Of a DNA stretch of 64,000 bases, positions 53,225-64,000 are shown in pieces. The notes below the pieces were generated by a model that was not told the origin of the DNA, did not search any database, and worked only from the letters and a program-made list of their open reading frames with translations. Position numbers and translations under genes: made by a program. The DNA is from Lineus longissimus. Taxonomy: Eukaryota > Nemertea > Pilidiophora > Heteronemertea > Lineidae. The DNA is taken from the NCBI RefSeq assembly GCF_910592395.1, contig NC_088321.1:7566001-7630000 (forward strand), given 5' to 3'. Each line of letters opens with the position of its first letter. Positions within the stretch are counted from its first letter, which is position 1.

Positions 53225-56200
53225 GTCTTTCCGAGGACACAGATTCCGTCATCGCAATAGTTTACGTTGATGTCAATGAGTATCCTCACGACTCCAATTT
53301 GACCATTTCCATCCTGCTTGATGTGCTGCTAATGCACCACCGCATCTTTAAACCCAAACTCCATCTACAAATGGACAATTGTTGGAGGGAGAACAAGAAT
53401 CGCTACATTCTTTCATTCTTGTTCTTCCTTGTGCATATAGATGTTTTTGAAGAGGTAAGCTTCCTCATGTGGATACCGAAAAGACACATCAGTTCATTCA
53501 ATACTATCTTTTTTTGCCCTATGTGATGACCAGAGGACAAGGAACTCAATGGACATAGGGACATGCCTAGTAATAGTATCAGTTCTAATTACAACATACT
53601 ATTTCCGACCTACAAACGGTAGTTAATTTCGAGCGAAATTATTTAATATAAAAGCAAAAGGTGTGCATTGCATTTTTAATGTGGAAAAGTAAAACTGTTC
53701 TCTTATAAATACTTGTTTTCAGGTATCTCTGAACTTCTTACCAGTTGGTCATACGCATGAGGATGTTGATCAGATGTTCAGGTAAAGAGATCGTTTCCTG
53801 GCAAAAGACCATTCACTCATTGTTGAAAATGTGTTCCTACATGTCCTATGTCAAATGTCGGATGTGTACATTACCATGCAAATACATCATGGTAAAACAT
53901 TATGGTCTTAGTTAAATGGGTGAAATATTCAAAACATGTGGATCATATCTACACCAATCCTGGTAAAATTGTTATTAGTTGCAATGTCTTCTTGCAGATG
54001 TATCAATACAGCCATTTCTTCCTGCGGCAATATCAATACTCTGGATGGTAAGTTTGACTTGATGTTTCACTGATTTTAGAATTGAGGAATTGGTTGTCCT
54101 ATCAAGATCGCTCGGGTCGACCAAAAATGCAGACCAAAACCAGAGGCATAGAGATTGTAGTGCCCAAAAGTAATTGGGAAACAGTCCGCAATTGTTTATT
54201 TCTCTTGCTAACTAATTGTGGCAACGCTCCTCAAACATTTAGACTGGGGAAACAAGATGGCGGACACATTTTTTCTACTTCCTTGGTTGCGATACCAAGG
54301 ACCACTAAAATCAAAATGAGGCGTAAGGCATTTTCCATTAGAAACATCGATATCCTGTGACCAAGGCCTTTTAGAATATTGAGTCAAGAGCGGGCGACAT
54401 TATTTGGGCAATTTGTTCTGACACGATTGAGGATGCAAACTGACATATTATGGTATTTGCTTACATTGGCATAATGAAGTCACTTAGTCTTAGGTTTCCT
54501 CTTAACATTATGGTTTCAGAATTCATGGATAGACTAACGGACAAAGACACATTCTCGCCTAAGATTGAAGTACATAATGTACAAAGTGTGTTCAACTGGC
54601 GTGACCACATAATTCCATTCTTGCCAATCCAAGCCACACCAGTTCCAATTCAGGAAAGTAGATGGGCAGGCAAGGATGCGCTATCGCCTGTGGGCTGATG
54701 ACCCGTGGAGCCCTGAGGGACCAGGCATGACATGCCTTGAGGTAAAGATATACATGTAAATTTGTCATTGGTGATTAACTGACTACGCAAACGACACGTA
54801 CTACTACTACTTTTTAGCTAAGCCGAGACCAAGACACTTCAAACGTGAGATGCCTTTTAGCGCGATTCTACTCAAGTGTTTAAATTACTTTGCCCATTGG
54901 TATATTGCCCTGATAAAGACATACCGTCAACAAAATGGAGGTTGAAAGAGACCTGCCGGTACTTTCCATGTTTATATTTCAGCCGAGTCCAGGCCCTTGG
55001 AGGTCCAGGTTTCGATTCCATAAGTACTTCTCTCTCTAAGGACACCCTTGGGCTGACCACAGTCAACTGCTGTCCTTTGTTTGAGAAATGATACTGAATA
55101 CAGAGGTCTTCTTCTTCTTCTTCTGCGTTCTCTCTTTGGCACTTGGAGGGGTCATTCTCCTAGGAGCAATCCTCCTCCAAGGCGGGATGAACGTATCTTG
55201 CGCTGCCACTGTGGTTATGCGCCAATTGGGTTTATTGGCCTAGTGGTCAGACTTTGGCGTGGCCAGGGATATACTTCCGTGCCGAGAGAGATAGAGTCCA
55301 CGTAAGCTACTCATGTTCCTCACTTAGCTTGCCCCGGCATAGACACCAGATACCAAGGAACCTCAGTTTAAAGTCTCATTCGAAGGACTGTGAAGAGCCA
55401 GGAATTTTAGTTCCTGAAAGCCAGGCTAGTTCATCCAGAAATAAGAACCCGGGTTGTCCCTGGGATCGAACCCGGGCCCTATTGCATGGTGGCCAGCAGT
55501 GTTGACCACTAGGCCATGAGGCTCCTCACATACAGAGGTCAAATTGAATGGAAAGGACCAATTTGGGACCAAAGGCAGTGTCCTTAAATAGAGAAGGTGT
55601 CCTCAGTATAGCAGAGAGGTGTCGGCTCATAAAGGGAAGAGCCACTGTGTACCTGAATAGATAGGTTAAATTACTGTTTACTTTAACTTGACATATTATA
55701 TAACATTGTTTTTTTAGGATCTAGTGCTTTCTGAGGATGGAAAAATCATCTCTTGCAATGTGGGCAGTATCAAAAGAGACAATTGAACTCAGATTTCATT
55801 TGAATTTAACTTGCCTAATCTCTGTCTTGAAATTTCAGGCTTCCCAGATTTAGCTGACGAACCAGCAGTGGTTGAACCCAGCACCGAGTGGATGGAGCTG
55901 GACGAGGTCCGCAAAGGCGTCAAGGCTCTCGGGCCAAGACTGGTGTCCCGAGATCACCAGTGGTGGGACCGCTACTTCCTAGCACTGGAAAATCCTAACG
56001 TAAGCTAAAAATATCGTCACTGTGGTAAAGCTTTTAACTTGCTCGATCACAGTGCTATCATTTTAAATGGATTTTAAATAAACCTGAGGTAACTGCATCA
56101 TAAGCAGGCTGTTAGTTGTGCATGTACTTGATAACAATGCTTTCCAATATCAAAATTCGAAAGTGTCTAGACTAAAAGGAAAAGGAAAAATTTGCTTAAC

Positions 56201-57947
56201 ATTAAACAACCCCAAGCCTTTATAAAGACTGGTGGTATCCAGTAACTTCTATTATCAAAGAAAAAGAAGCACTTTAAAAATTGAATCATATGTACAGTGC
56301 ATTGATTTGTGGGTGAGAAGAATAGAGGAGCCACTCTCAGATTGAATGATAAAAAGGCTGTTGTCACGGCAAGCTGCAGGTTGTTGTGAATATTATGCCA
56401 TGGAATTATTCGAACTGCATGATTTTGTGTACAGGACCCGGTACACAAAATGAAATAAAGAGGAGGGTTACAGGTAGGATGATTGGGTGAGTGGAGACAC
56501 CAGTCATGTTTGTCAAGAAATATAACAACATTTGTGCATTCCTTCACAAAGAAGGCTTGCCGATTCCGAACCTGGTCGGGGCCTTTACTCAGCACTCATG
56601 AATGATAGTGCTATCTAAAGGCAACTTTACTCATCGAAACAATTAATTTTTCCAAGAACTTAACAGCGCTGCCACTCGCCATTGTCGCCAAAACTAAACT
56701 CAAACCTGGTTGGCTCAAATCTGATGCAACTTGGCTCAAACTTTTCAAATGCTTTTACTGTTGAGTCAAACATCAAAGTCAGAAAAAATCCTGGTAAATT
56801 ACCCATTTGGCTAAACTTGTCAAAAATGCAGAGCTGCCCCAGAAATTACATGTACGGTGGTGATCTATGACAAGTTTGAAATAACAAAGATGAACCTGCT
56901 ACCACTGTACCATGACAAAGATTTCACAACATCATCAACCAAACTTTTCTCCAACACAACTGCTTTTTCCCAGACAAGATAATCACTTAAGTGGAATTTG
57001 GTATTGCACTTGCAGGTCAATGACAAGGAATGGCCGCTGCCCAAAATCAGCCAAACGATCGGCTTTTGGGAAATTGATGAAGATATGACAGACGTACCGC
57101 AGCATCTGTTGGAGATCAGATCCGGCCTCACACAACAATGCCCAGCGGTAAGTTAAATTTTTGAATGAACAAAATAAAAGATGATCAGAGAGTAAGAGAA
57201 CAAAAGACAGCAAAAACTTAAAAACAAGGCTTATCTTATTCCAGCTGCAGGGTTGAATCTTTGGGCTAATAGCCCTTATTCGAATGAGTCCCTCTGGTCT
57301 GAAGTTAAATTCATCAGCTTCAATCATTTTGTTCGAGTTGGTTGCAATAGTGAGATTTTGCTATCCTATTCCACTGCAAGGTGGGGGATTCCTCATCATC
57401 TCTGCGTAATTCATGCAAGATAAACAGACTACTATTTCGATGTCCTTATACCCTTGTCACATGCTGTAAACTGGGTAATGCTCACCACTGCTGGATTTAT
57501 TAATGATTCTTGATAATCAATTTCTACTGTAGTTTATAATGAATTTATTCACAGTTTTATTTGTTTAAGGTGATCATTGGTAATCAAGGACAAATGCCGG
57601 CAATTCAAGAGGTAGATCGAACAAAAATTGAGATTGGTGATCTGGCGGCAATATACACCGTGGAAAAGGAGGGTAGACCATGGATCGCCAAGGTGATTGA
57701 TATCAATGAGGACACGATCAAGATTCATTGGTTCCATGGGTCTTGGAATGGAGTTTGCCGGCCATGGTACAACAACATCAGCAAAAAGCAAGTACCACGG
57801 CTGGATGAAGTTCATGTGACGAGTGTTGTTCTGTGGGGGTTTAGATTGACAGAGAAGGGTGCTTGTTTGACTAGGACTGTGGCCAGAGAGTTGAAAGACA
57901 GGTACGATCAAATAGATAGTGAGGAGACATCTTCCTCTCTTTCATAA
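53225..57947 (+). CDS. Multi-exon gene, DUF7869-like protein with C-terminal Tudor/SH3-like domain
   Basis: Eight exons fit by splice signals and phase: 53225-53454, 53723-53781, 53998-54047, 54520-54741, 55718-55766, 55839-55999, 57016-57147, 57570-57947 (stop). Core motifs: LHLQMDNCWRENKNRYI (exon 1), LPVGHTHEDVDQMF (exon 2), VHNVQSVFNWRDHI and RMRYRLWADDPWSPEGPGM (exon 4), WWDRYFLALENPN (exon 6), FWEIDEDMTDVP (exon 7), and IEIGDLAAIYTVEKEGRPWI...IHWFHGSWNGV (exon 8). The D-N...N-K and G-H-T-H-E-D motifs match a widespread eukaryotic family of unknown function (DUF7869-like by memory), possibly transposase-derived. The Tudor/SH3-like end suggests chromatin binding (inference). One reading-frame change sits in exon 4 near 54625; because all splice sites are intact it may be an assembly indel. 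5' exons are not found. A 517-bp TIR element lies directly after the stop. Confidence 0.75.
55453..55523 (-). repeat. tRNA-derived SINE fragment in an intron
   Basis: The minus strand reads CCTCATGGCCTAGTGGTCAA (A-box GGCCTAGTGG), an anticodon-like arm, and the perfect B-box GGGTTCGATCCC. It is in the intron 54742-55717 of the DUF7869-like gene. GGCCTAGTGGTCAGAC on the plus strand near 55237 is a second A-box-like piece. The acceptor stem does not pair well. Confidence 0.5.
57570..57947 (+). CDS. Last exon of the DUF7869-like gene (Tudor/SH3-like domain)
   Basis: The exon follows TTGTTTAAG and is open for 125 codons to TAA at 57945. Residues about 19-70 have the pattern G-D-L-A-A-I-Y...W-I-A-K-V-I-D-I...I-K-I-H-W-F-H-G-S, the beta-barrel signature of BAH/Tudor/chromo-like modules that read histones or bind chromatin. 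An LTEKGACLTRTVARELKDRY helix follows, then an acidic Ser-rich tail. Codon usage and absence of lesions suggest it is under constraint. Confidence 0.7.
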   Translation: MIIGNQGQMPAIQEVDRTKIEIGDLAAIYTVEKEGRPWIAKVIDINEDTIKIHWFHGSWNGVCRPWYNNISKKQVPRLDEVHVTSVVLWGFRLTEKGACLTRTVARELKDRYDQIDSEETSSSLS

Positions 57948-57973
57948 ATGACCAAACCACCCTGGCTAATAAG

Positions 57974-58490
57974 GGGTGGTCCATAATTTTCAACATTTTC
58001 ACAAGCGTACAATACGTACGGGGGAGGGAGGGGGTCAAAACACCAATGTACACTTTCTTTAAGAAATTAATAAAATGTTGATCATCTGTATTGTACGAAT
58101 CGCGGGACGCATTTAAATTTCGCGCGCTGCTCACACGGTTAGCTCTGCTTGCTTCCTATTCAACAAGACAATGGCCGCGCGTGGTGACTTTGATGCGCTA
58201 TTTTTGTTAATTAACAAGAGTGATACGACTATTCACAGCCGACCCAGCAATGAATATGAACAATATCTTGTTTATATTATTTTGAAAACAATGTTGACGG
58301 GCAATGACTGACCAAGTTCAAAATGCAACCAGGAAACACAACTAGAACCCCCTTGCTTGTGTATTTTGGAACGTGGGTCATTCGGCCATCAACATTTTTC
58401 ATTCGGGATTGTACACTTTAGGGGAGGGGGGTTGCCCAAAAGAGTACGTTTTGTGCACTTGTGAAAATGTTAAAAATTATGGACCACCCC
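57974..58490. mobile_element. 517-bp MITE with TAA target duplication (PIF/Harbinger-type)
   Basis: Left end GGGGTGGTCCATAATTTTCA is complementary to the right end, and the match extends over about 35 bp into ACATTTTCACAAG. TAA flanks both sides (57971-57973, 58491-58493), a 3-bp TWA duplication as made by PIF/Harbinger transposases. The interior has a GGGGGAGGGAGGGGG tract and no coding. It lies 26 bp after the stop codon of the DUF7869-like gene, so it probably contributes to its 3' untranslated region. Confidence 0.75.
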
Positions 58491-58493
58491 TAA

Positions 58494-61400
58494 GTAAGTG
58501 CCAATGAACTAACATTGTGGTTGTTCGTACAGCGACAGAATTGTCGTACATTCGTGTATATTTCTTTCTTTCTATCAAAATGTCAAGTTGTGTTAGAATC
58601 ATGGCTGGGATGGGTTAAAGTGGAATTATTCAATTCAAACCTCTTAAAGGGAACCTATCAAGAAATGCTTATAAAAATGGGGAGTTTTGAACGGCCCGGT
58701 TAAAACCTATGGCGGGAATAAGCTTCCTTGGTTAGATATTAGTAGTTTCAAGGTCCTCTAGGTAGTTGCTGATGTGAGCTGTTTATTTGGCTAACATTGC
58801 ATAACATTACCTGCTCCATTCAATGAACTGCGTAAGAGGATCTCCAATTTAGTTATTCTAACTACCCATCAGCCACGCAAAAATAAAGACTTGGGTCACG
58901 ACAAGATCTCTTTAAGTCTTTCAGGTCAACATGTGCTTGGCCGATGAGATGGGCCTGAATCCAGAGTGAACAGTGAAATCCATCATGTACATTTTACATT
59001 GTATACTGTGTAGGCTGTCAGAGTGTGTGTAAATAGTATATGCCATGTCTGTGTACTGTTTCTAGTTGATGTAGGGCCATTTATAGTCAGAAGTATGCCT
59101 TACATAATTTCTTTTCCATGATTATTTGACTGGTGACGGTAGCTTGACAGACCTGACCGTATTCTTGGCAGATCCCATCATCACAGAATTAAGAATGCGT
59201 TGCCATGGTAACCTGTCAATTTTTAAAAACTATAAACTCATTGCCATGCCTCCATCTTTCAATATGATCTTGAATCATCATTCACAGCTTCCAGCTGCAG
59301 GAAAGTTTTGAGTGACAAGGCTTCAAGGCCTGGACTCGAGGGATTTTATGAGCTACACTAATTAAGACGCTGCAAGTAGTTTGTCCAAAATTATCCTATC
59401 TGATCACATTTTGCTCAGCTTGACAAGTACATAAGATTGCAGCTTTTAGTTGAGCTCTTGTCATCAATCCCTTGAGTTTCGTCCCAATAAGTGTTATTGG
59501 GCCCATGCAGTCATTCTGGGACTCATCAGCAGACCAGCAGACCACAAACTTGAGCCAACAAAACGCAAACTGTAAATATTGAATGAATGAATATCAAAAG
59601 AGAAGTGCAAAGACTATTTTTCAGTCAAAACACCTTGATTTGATTTATAACACAGAGTCAAGCATGACGTCCCTAGGATGATGTTAGTAAAGATTTCAAC
59701 AGAGCATGCAGCATGGTCAAGCAGTAAGCAAAGCAGCAACAAACAAAAAAGTCAAACTTTAACTTTTTGAGGCAATGGAAAGCAGTGCATAGGCTTCAGC
59801 AACTCAATGATATGGGATGTTTTGAGATCAGCGATGGGATATCCAAGACTGGCATCACATAACAAAACCTCCAACAAAGTCTCCACCAGGTTGCTTTAGA
59901 GATTCACCACCACTACACCAGGCAGCAGAAGATCATTATGATAGTTCATTGAATTTGTTTACAGTTTCACAATGATGTGAATCTTCAACTAAAAACCTGG
60001 GATGCTTGTTGAAAGTGGTGGTTAATACTGAGACGAGCGCTTTTCCGCCTTTGCATCAAATTTTAATTATTTTTTTTGGGTAAAGCTTGAGGGGGGTTTA
60101 AGATGCTGATTGATGGGTACATGAGATGTGTCTTAGCCTCTTTGTACTCATGTGGACTGCAAAGTTCAAAGTTTTGCCATCTTGGAATGCTAGTATCTTC
60201 TTCATCTTCATCTTGTTTGTTCCATTTAATTTCGGGCTAAATTACTGTTGCACATCATGAAATGCTGAAGTGTCTCTTGAAACTCTCATCATAAGTACAT
60301 TGCATAAGATTTGTCTTGGCCTCTAAATTGAAATAATCTTGTTAACCTATTGCATCTATTGTTAAATGATTGTCTAAGTTGTTTACAGACAAATCACTTC
60401 CAGCTATACAGAAAAAAGTTCCTGTCCACAGCTAGCAGACATGGCTGATGGTGATTGATCATGAACATTCCATACATGGATGGCTAATGGAAAATCCCCA
60501 TGATAGATCCATGGATTGAACTCATGACATAGTCGTATCTAGGATTATAGATCCATGTATGGAATATGCTGTAATTTGTTTTAACAGGCCATCAAAGAAA
60601 TTAGGTTAGAACCTGTAAACTATTATTATTCATTATTAATTTCAAAAGGTCTGAATACTTTTTACAAAGAATGTATAAAGACACGGTTTATACATTCTTG
60701 TACTTTGCTGCTTACATTAATTTTTATGAGACCAACTGTCCTATGACAGAACTACTATCAATGGATGGCCCATGGGCCATCAGTGGATCTACCATTGGAA
60801 ATAATAGAATCTATGATGGGATGCTTATGTAAAATGTAGTTTGTGATAATAAGCAAAGACCCGTACATTGGTCAGTCAGTGATCAATCAATGCACTTTTG
60901 TCTTGTAAAATGCTGAACAGAACTAAGCCAACTTAACTCGGTATGAGGGGTTACTATCAATTCCCATTCCTATCTTTGTGTATTTAGAAAGTACCTTGTA
61001 TCCAAGATTACAGTACATTAGGTCAAAGAACAGTGCCTTTGTTATATGATAAGTGACTCTGACACCACCCCCCCCCCCCCCCCCCCCCCCCGAGATAGAT
61101 TAGGGGGCTGCGTGTGTGATCCAGTTTTCCATAGGGGAACGGGGGTTAGTCCGTGGTCAAATCTAGGGTGTCAAAGAAAAGGGCAAAAAGGGGTCCTTTT
61201 TCAGAAAGATTTCTTGTAACTCGTTAAAAGGGGTGATTTTTCATCAAAATGTGTGAAAACTTGACTTATTTGGCCTTGGCCCGGTTGTTCAAAACAAGTT
61301 TTGCCACTAATGCTGGTGTCAACTTAGTTTGGCCATACATGTATCTCCTTCAGTTAAACCTTTAGACTTAACACCAAGTTAAGTTTACGTCAGCGTTAGT

Positions 61401-61510
61401 GACAAAATTTGCTTTGAACAACCGGTCTCTTGTTTTCCGTTCAGTATGAAAAATCATGAAAATGAGAGAAAATATATGGGTTGAAAAGGTGATTTTTTTA
61501 ACCAAAAAGT
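58494..61510. other. Non-coding stretch with small hairpins
   Basis: No domain-bearing frames. A fragment near 58600 matches repeat R2, and 59070 (AGTTGATGTAGGGCC) matches 36730. ATTCCATACATGGAT (60467-60481) is complementary to 60551-60565. AAGAATGTATAAA (60667-60679) is complementary to 60687-60699. A C run of about 24 lies at 61068-61091. Confidence 0.45.
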
Positions 61511-61783
61511 ACCTGAGCAAGGCGATCAAAATTCATAAGAAAAGGAGGTCATTATAGACTACTAGTACGAGCACTGTCCGACACTTAAATTGGTGGAGTG
61601 CGTGTGTGTTTGGCGGGGGGGGGGGGGCTCTGACATATGTGAGTATGATAAGTAATAAGTACATTCATCAATTACATAACAGTGTATATAAGGAGTACCT
61701 GGCAGAGTGATCCAATATCTGTAGCAGTAGGCATGTTACAGTATTTTGTTATCTGTCAAGAGTTACTGGTACATACTGTGGAG

Positions 61784-63155
61784 TATGGCAAGCCGTTTGC
61801 TTCAAAAAGTCGAAATGATTTTTTTTCTAGTCGAAATGATTTTTTTCAAGTCAAGAAAAAAAATTTGAAATAAATTTTTTTTTTCAAGTCGAGATATTTA
61901 TTTTTCTTCTCATTTAACTTATTGAAGTTAAATCAATTAATAAAAATTTCACTGCGAGAAAAAAAATGATTATAAAAATTAAAATAGTGTTTGTAAAATA
62001 TAATAATGATACATAATAAATACCGAAATAGTGCCGAAAGTAAAAATTTCATACTCGAGTAAAAATTTCATACTCGAGAAAATAATCAGTCGAGCGCTAC
62101 AAAAATAAAGTCGAACATTATGACGTCATCAGTTTTTGTGTACATTGCGCGCGCCGCCTAATTCAACACCTGGCCAGCCGCGATCAGGCCCGTGTGTCGT
62201 GTTATTCTGCAAACCCTCTATCGCGTGCAATACCTGATCGTTAGTGCTGTGCATAGGCACCAAGACCTCCGCAAAATCTTCTGCCAAAACGGAACCGGTG
62301 TAATGTTTTGGAGTGTTTCTGTTTTTGAGTGTTTCCCCTCATTGTTTGGGAACGCTCAAAAATAGATTGACAAGTTTTTCTGTGTATCCCCCCTATTGAA
62401 AAGTCGTGGTCTCTCTAGCTGCCTATTGTTTGGAAACACTGACACATGGGGAACAACCACAGATGTTACACCGGCACCGAAGTGATCGCATGCACGTATA
62501 TACAGCGCACTCAGAATTCCTAGAATGTCATCTAGTAGCCTGGAACAGTTCTCTAGTTTGTTTTGATCTAATGATTGTCTGGCCCTTTCAGATCGCCGGA
62601 CCATAGCGGGACACTGACGCAGACACTCGGCAATGTCAACAACATCGCCTCCCGCTATCTTGCATACTGTATAGACTGGTCCCCTGCTATGTATATATGT
62701 GGGCATTAGAATGCGAAGTCAGCAAGAGAACGGTTGGGGACGAGTCTACATACTGTACACGAAAAGTGATGACGTCATAATGTTCGACTTATTTTTTCTG
62801 TCTCGAATGTGTTTTTTTTTGTTGAATAGGAAATTTGTCATTTACAATAAATTTTTATCGACTTGAAAAAAAATTTAAAAGAATTAGAAAAATAATCAAC
62901 TGATAAGTTGTATATAAAAAAATTAATGAAAAAAACTTTTTTTTTTACTTAAAAAAAAAATATGTATATATATTTAAAAAGTCGACTTAAAAAAAAACAA
63001 ACTTGTAGAATTGAAAAAAAATGTGTGAACTTGAAAATACTAATCTCAACTTTTTGAAGAAATTTCTTGACTTGAAATATTTTTTCTTGACTTGAAAAAA
63101 AAATCTCGACTTGAAAAAAATCATCTCGACTTTTTGAAGCAAACGGCTTGCCATA
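61784..63155. mobile_element. 1,372-bp foldback TIR element with 6-bp target duplication
   Basis: It starts TATGGCAAGCCGTTTGCTTC and ends with the exact complement. GTGGAG lies on both sides (61778-61783, 63156-63161), and the empty site in the neighbouring duplicate (ACTGTGGAGACGC) confirms the borders. The arms are long (over 300 bp, imperfect) and built from poly-T and AAGTCGA(A/G)AT units. A deeper inverted pair, GACGTCATCA (about 62121) and TGATGACGTC (about 62768), borders a 640-bp unique core. No transposase is encoded. Confidence 0.85.
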
Positions 63156-63510
63156 GTGGAGACGCTATTAAGCCTGTTGAACAGTACCTGTGGAAAAAGC
63201 CTACATGACGTGTGATAGGCCTACCGGAACTTAACCGGCTTAATAGAGTAGACACAGTATATTATTTGTTAGGCAGCCGTTATATAGGAATGAACAATTC
63301 ACTTATGAGGCAAACATGTACGTATCAATTGTTGAAATCTGTATCAGGCCAGCTGCATAATCAGGCCATGATACAGAAATGGAGGATGATCTGCTCCAAT
63401 AAATGTTGTGCTTTCTCAGAACTACTTTTTTGGCTCACGGAGCAAGGGGATCAAAATTCATATGACGATAGTACGAGCACTGCACCCCTTAAATACGTGG
63501 AGTGCGTGTG

Positions 63511-63532
63511 TGTTTGGGGGGGGGGGGGGGGG
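63511..63532 (+). repeat. Poly-G run in duplicate B
   Basis: A run of about 16 G residues, matching the shorter run in copy A (61615-61627). Length is probably unreliable. Confidence 0.6.
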
Positions 63533-64000
63533 TGGCGCTCTGACATCTGTGAGTATGATAAAGTAATAAGTACATTCATCAATTATATGAACAGTACTTG
63601 GTTTATCGCTCTGTCACATTATCGTGTATATATCTATAAGGAGTACCTGGCAGAGTGATCCAATATCTGTAGCAGTAGGCATGTTACAGTATTTTGTTAT
63701 CTGTCAAGAGTTACTGGTACATACTGTGGAGACGCTATTAAGCCTGTTGAACAGTACCTGTGGAAAAAGCCTACATGACGTGTGATAGGCCTACCGGAAC
63801 TTAACCGGCTTAATAGAGTAGACACAGTATATTGTTTGTTAGGCAGCCGTTACATAAGAATGTACAATTCACTTATGAGGCGAACATGTATGTATCAATT
63901 GTTGAAATCTGTATCAGGCCAGCTGCATAGACAAGACAACCACTCGCGTGATATTTCAGCTCAAAAAACACACTCGTTTGGTTTTCTTATTTTATTTGAC

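Larger units (their letters stand above)
61511..63935 (+). repeat. Tandem segmental duplication, one copy interrupted by a TIR element
   Basis: Copy A runs 61511-61783 plus 63162-63390. Copy B runs 63436-63935. Both contain GATCAAAATTCAT, TAGTACGAGCACTG, GGAGTGCGTGTGTGTTTG, a poly-G run, GGCAGAGTGATCCAATATCT and CGGAACTTAACCGGCTTAAT. Copy B shows the site as ACTGTGGAGACGC without insertion. Divergence is a few percent. Confidence 0.85.

Noticed and set aside
54082-54360. 92-codon frame between exons 3 and 4 of the DUF7869-like gene
   Set aside because: It follows an acceptor-like TTTTAG, but the next exon at 54520 joins exon 3 with the right phase and continues the family's sequence, and this frame has no donor or motif; treated as intron.

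Overview
This is a gene-poor, AT-rich stretch of a metazoan nuclear genome packed with transposable elements. Single-frame coding without introns occurs only in mobile elements; the other coding pieces are short exons with GT...AG borders. The mix of DIRS-like and Ngaro-like tyrosine-recombinase retrotransposons, BEL/Pao and Ty3/Gypsy relics, APE-type LINEs, a Mutator-domain pseudogene, tRNA-derived SINEs and many terminal-inverted-repeat (TIR) elements suggests an aquatic invertebrate such as a lancelet, hemichordate, echinoderm, mollusc or cnidarian. The species cannot be named from the sequence. Homopolymer C/G runs up to about 24 bases, and frames that change at such runs, mean some frameshifts may be assembly errors.

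Layout. 1-14.5 kb: hairpins, a tRNA-derived SINE, an exact 113-bp tandem duplication, a 444-bp TIR element with 4-bp target duplications (second copy at 42.8 kb), a TIR element filled with 26 copies of a 22-bp unit, a BEL/Pao integrase relic (8.9-9.7 kb), and small candidate exons on the minus strand (3.3 kb, 5.7 kb, possible microexons near 11.6 and 12.0 kb). 14.5-21.1 kb: a nearly intact 6.57-kb DIRS-like retrotransposon with 171-bp inverted terminal repeats (one mismatch), an internal complementary region, gag, RT, RNase H/methyltransferase-like and tyrosine recombinase. 23.4-29.8 kb: a decayed BEL/Pao gag-protease-RT, then a decayed APE-LINE cut off by another dispersed repeat. 30.8-34 kb: an 'AGCTCACCT' repeat carrying an endonuclease fragment, a minus-strand Mutator-domain pseudogene and a SINE. 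34.3-36.4 kb: an internally deleted Ngaro-like element with split direct repeats in the order A1-B1A2-B2. 38.5 kb: a MADF-domain first exon. 39.5-40.1 kb: a TIR element with 9-bp target duplication. 44.1 kb: a minus-strand exon. 45-46 kb: a long 'AGCTCACCT' repeat. 47.6-51 kb: a Ty3/Gypsy pol relic split by a LINE and a SINE. 51-53.1 kb: a broken HTH plus DDE-integrase-core gene.

53.2-57.95 kb holds the best host-like gene: a plus-strand gene of at least eight exons with consensus splice sites, compatible phases, a conserved D-N...N-K / G-H-T-H-E-D-V-D-Q-F core and a C-terminal Tudor/SH3-like domain. A 517-bp TIR element with TAA target duplications sits 26 bp after its stop. 58.5-64 kb is non-coding, with a tandem segmental duplication; one copy is interrupted by a 1,372-bp foldback element and the other preserves the empty site.

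The two tyrosine-recombinase retrotransposons side by side, with opposite repeat architectures, are the most striking content. The inverted-repeat DIRS-like copy looks young; the split-direct-repeat Ngaro-like copy is non-autonomous and would need enzymes supplied by a complete relative.
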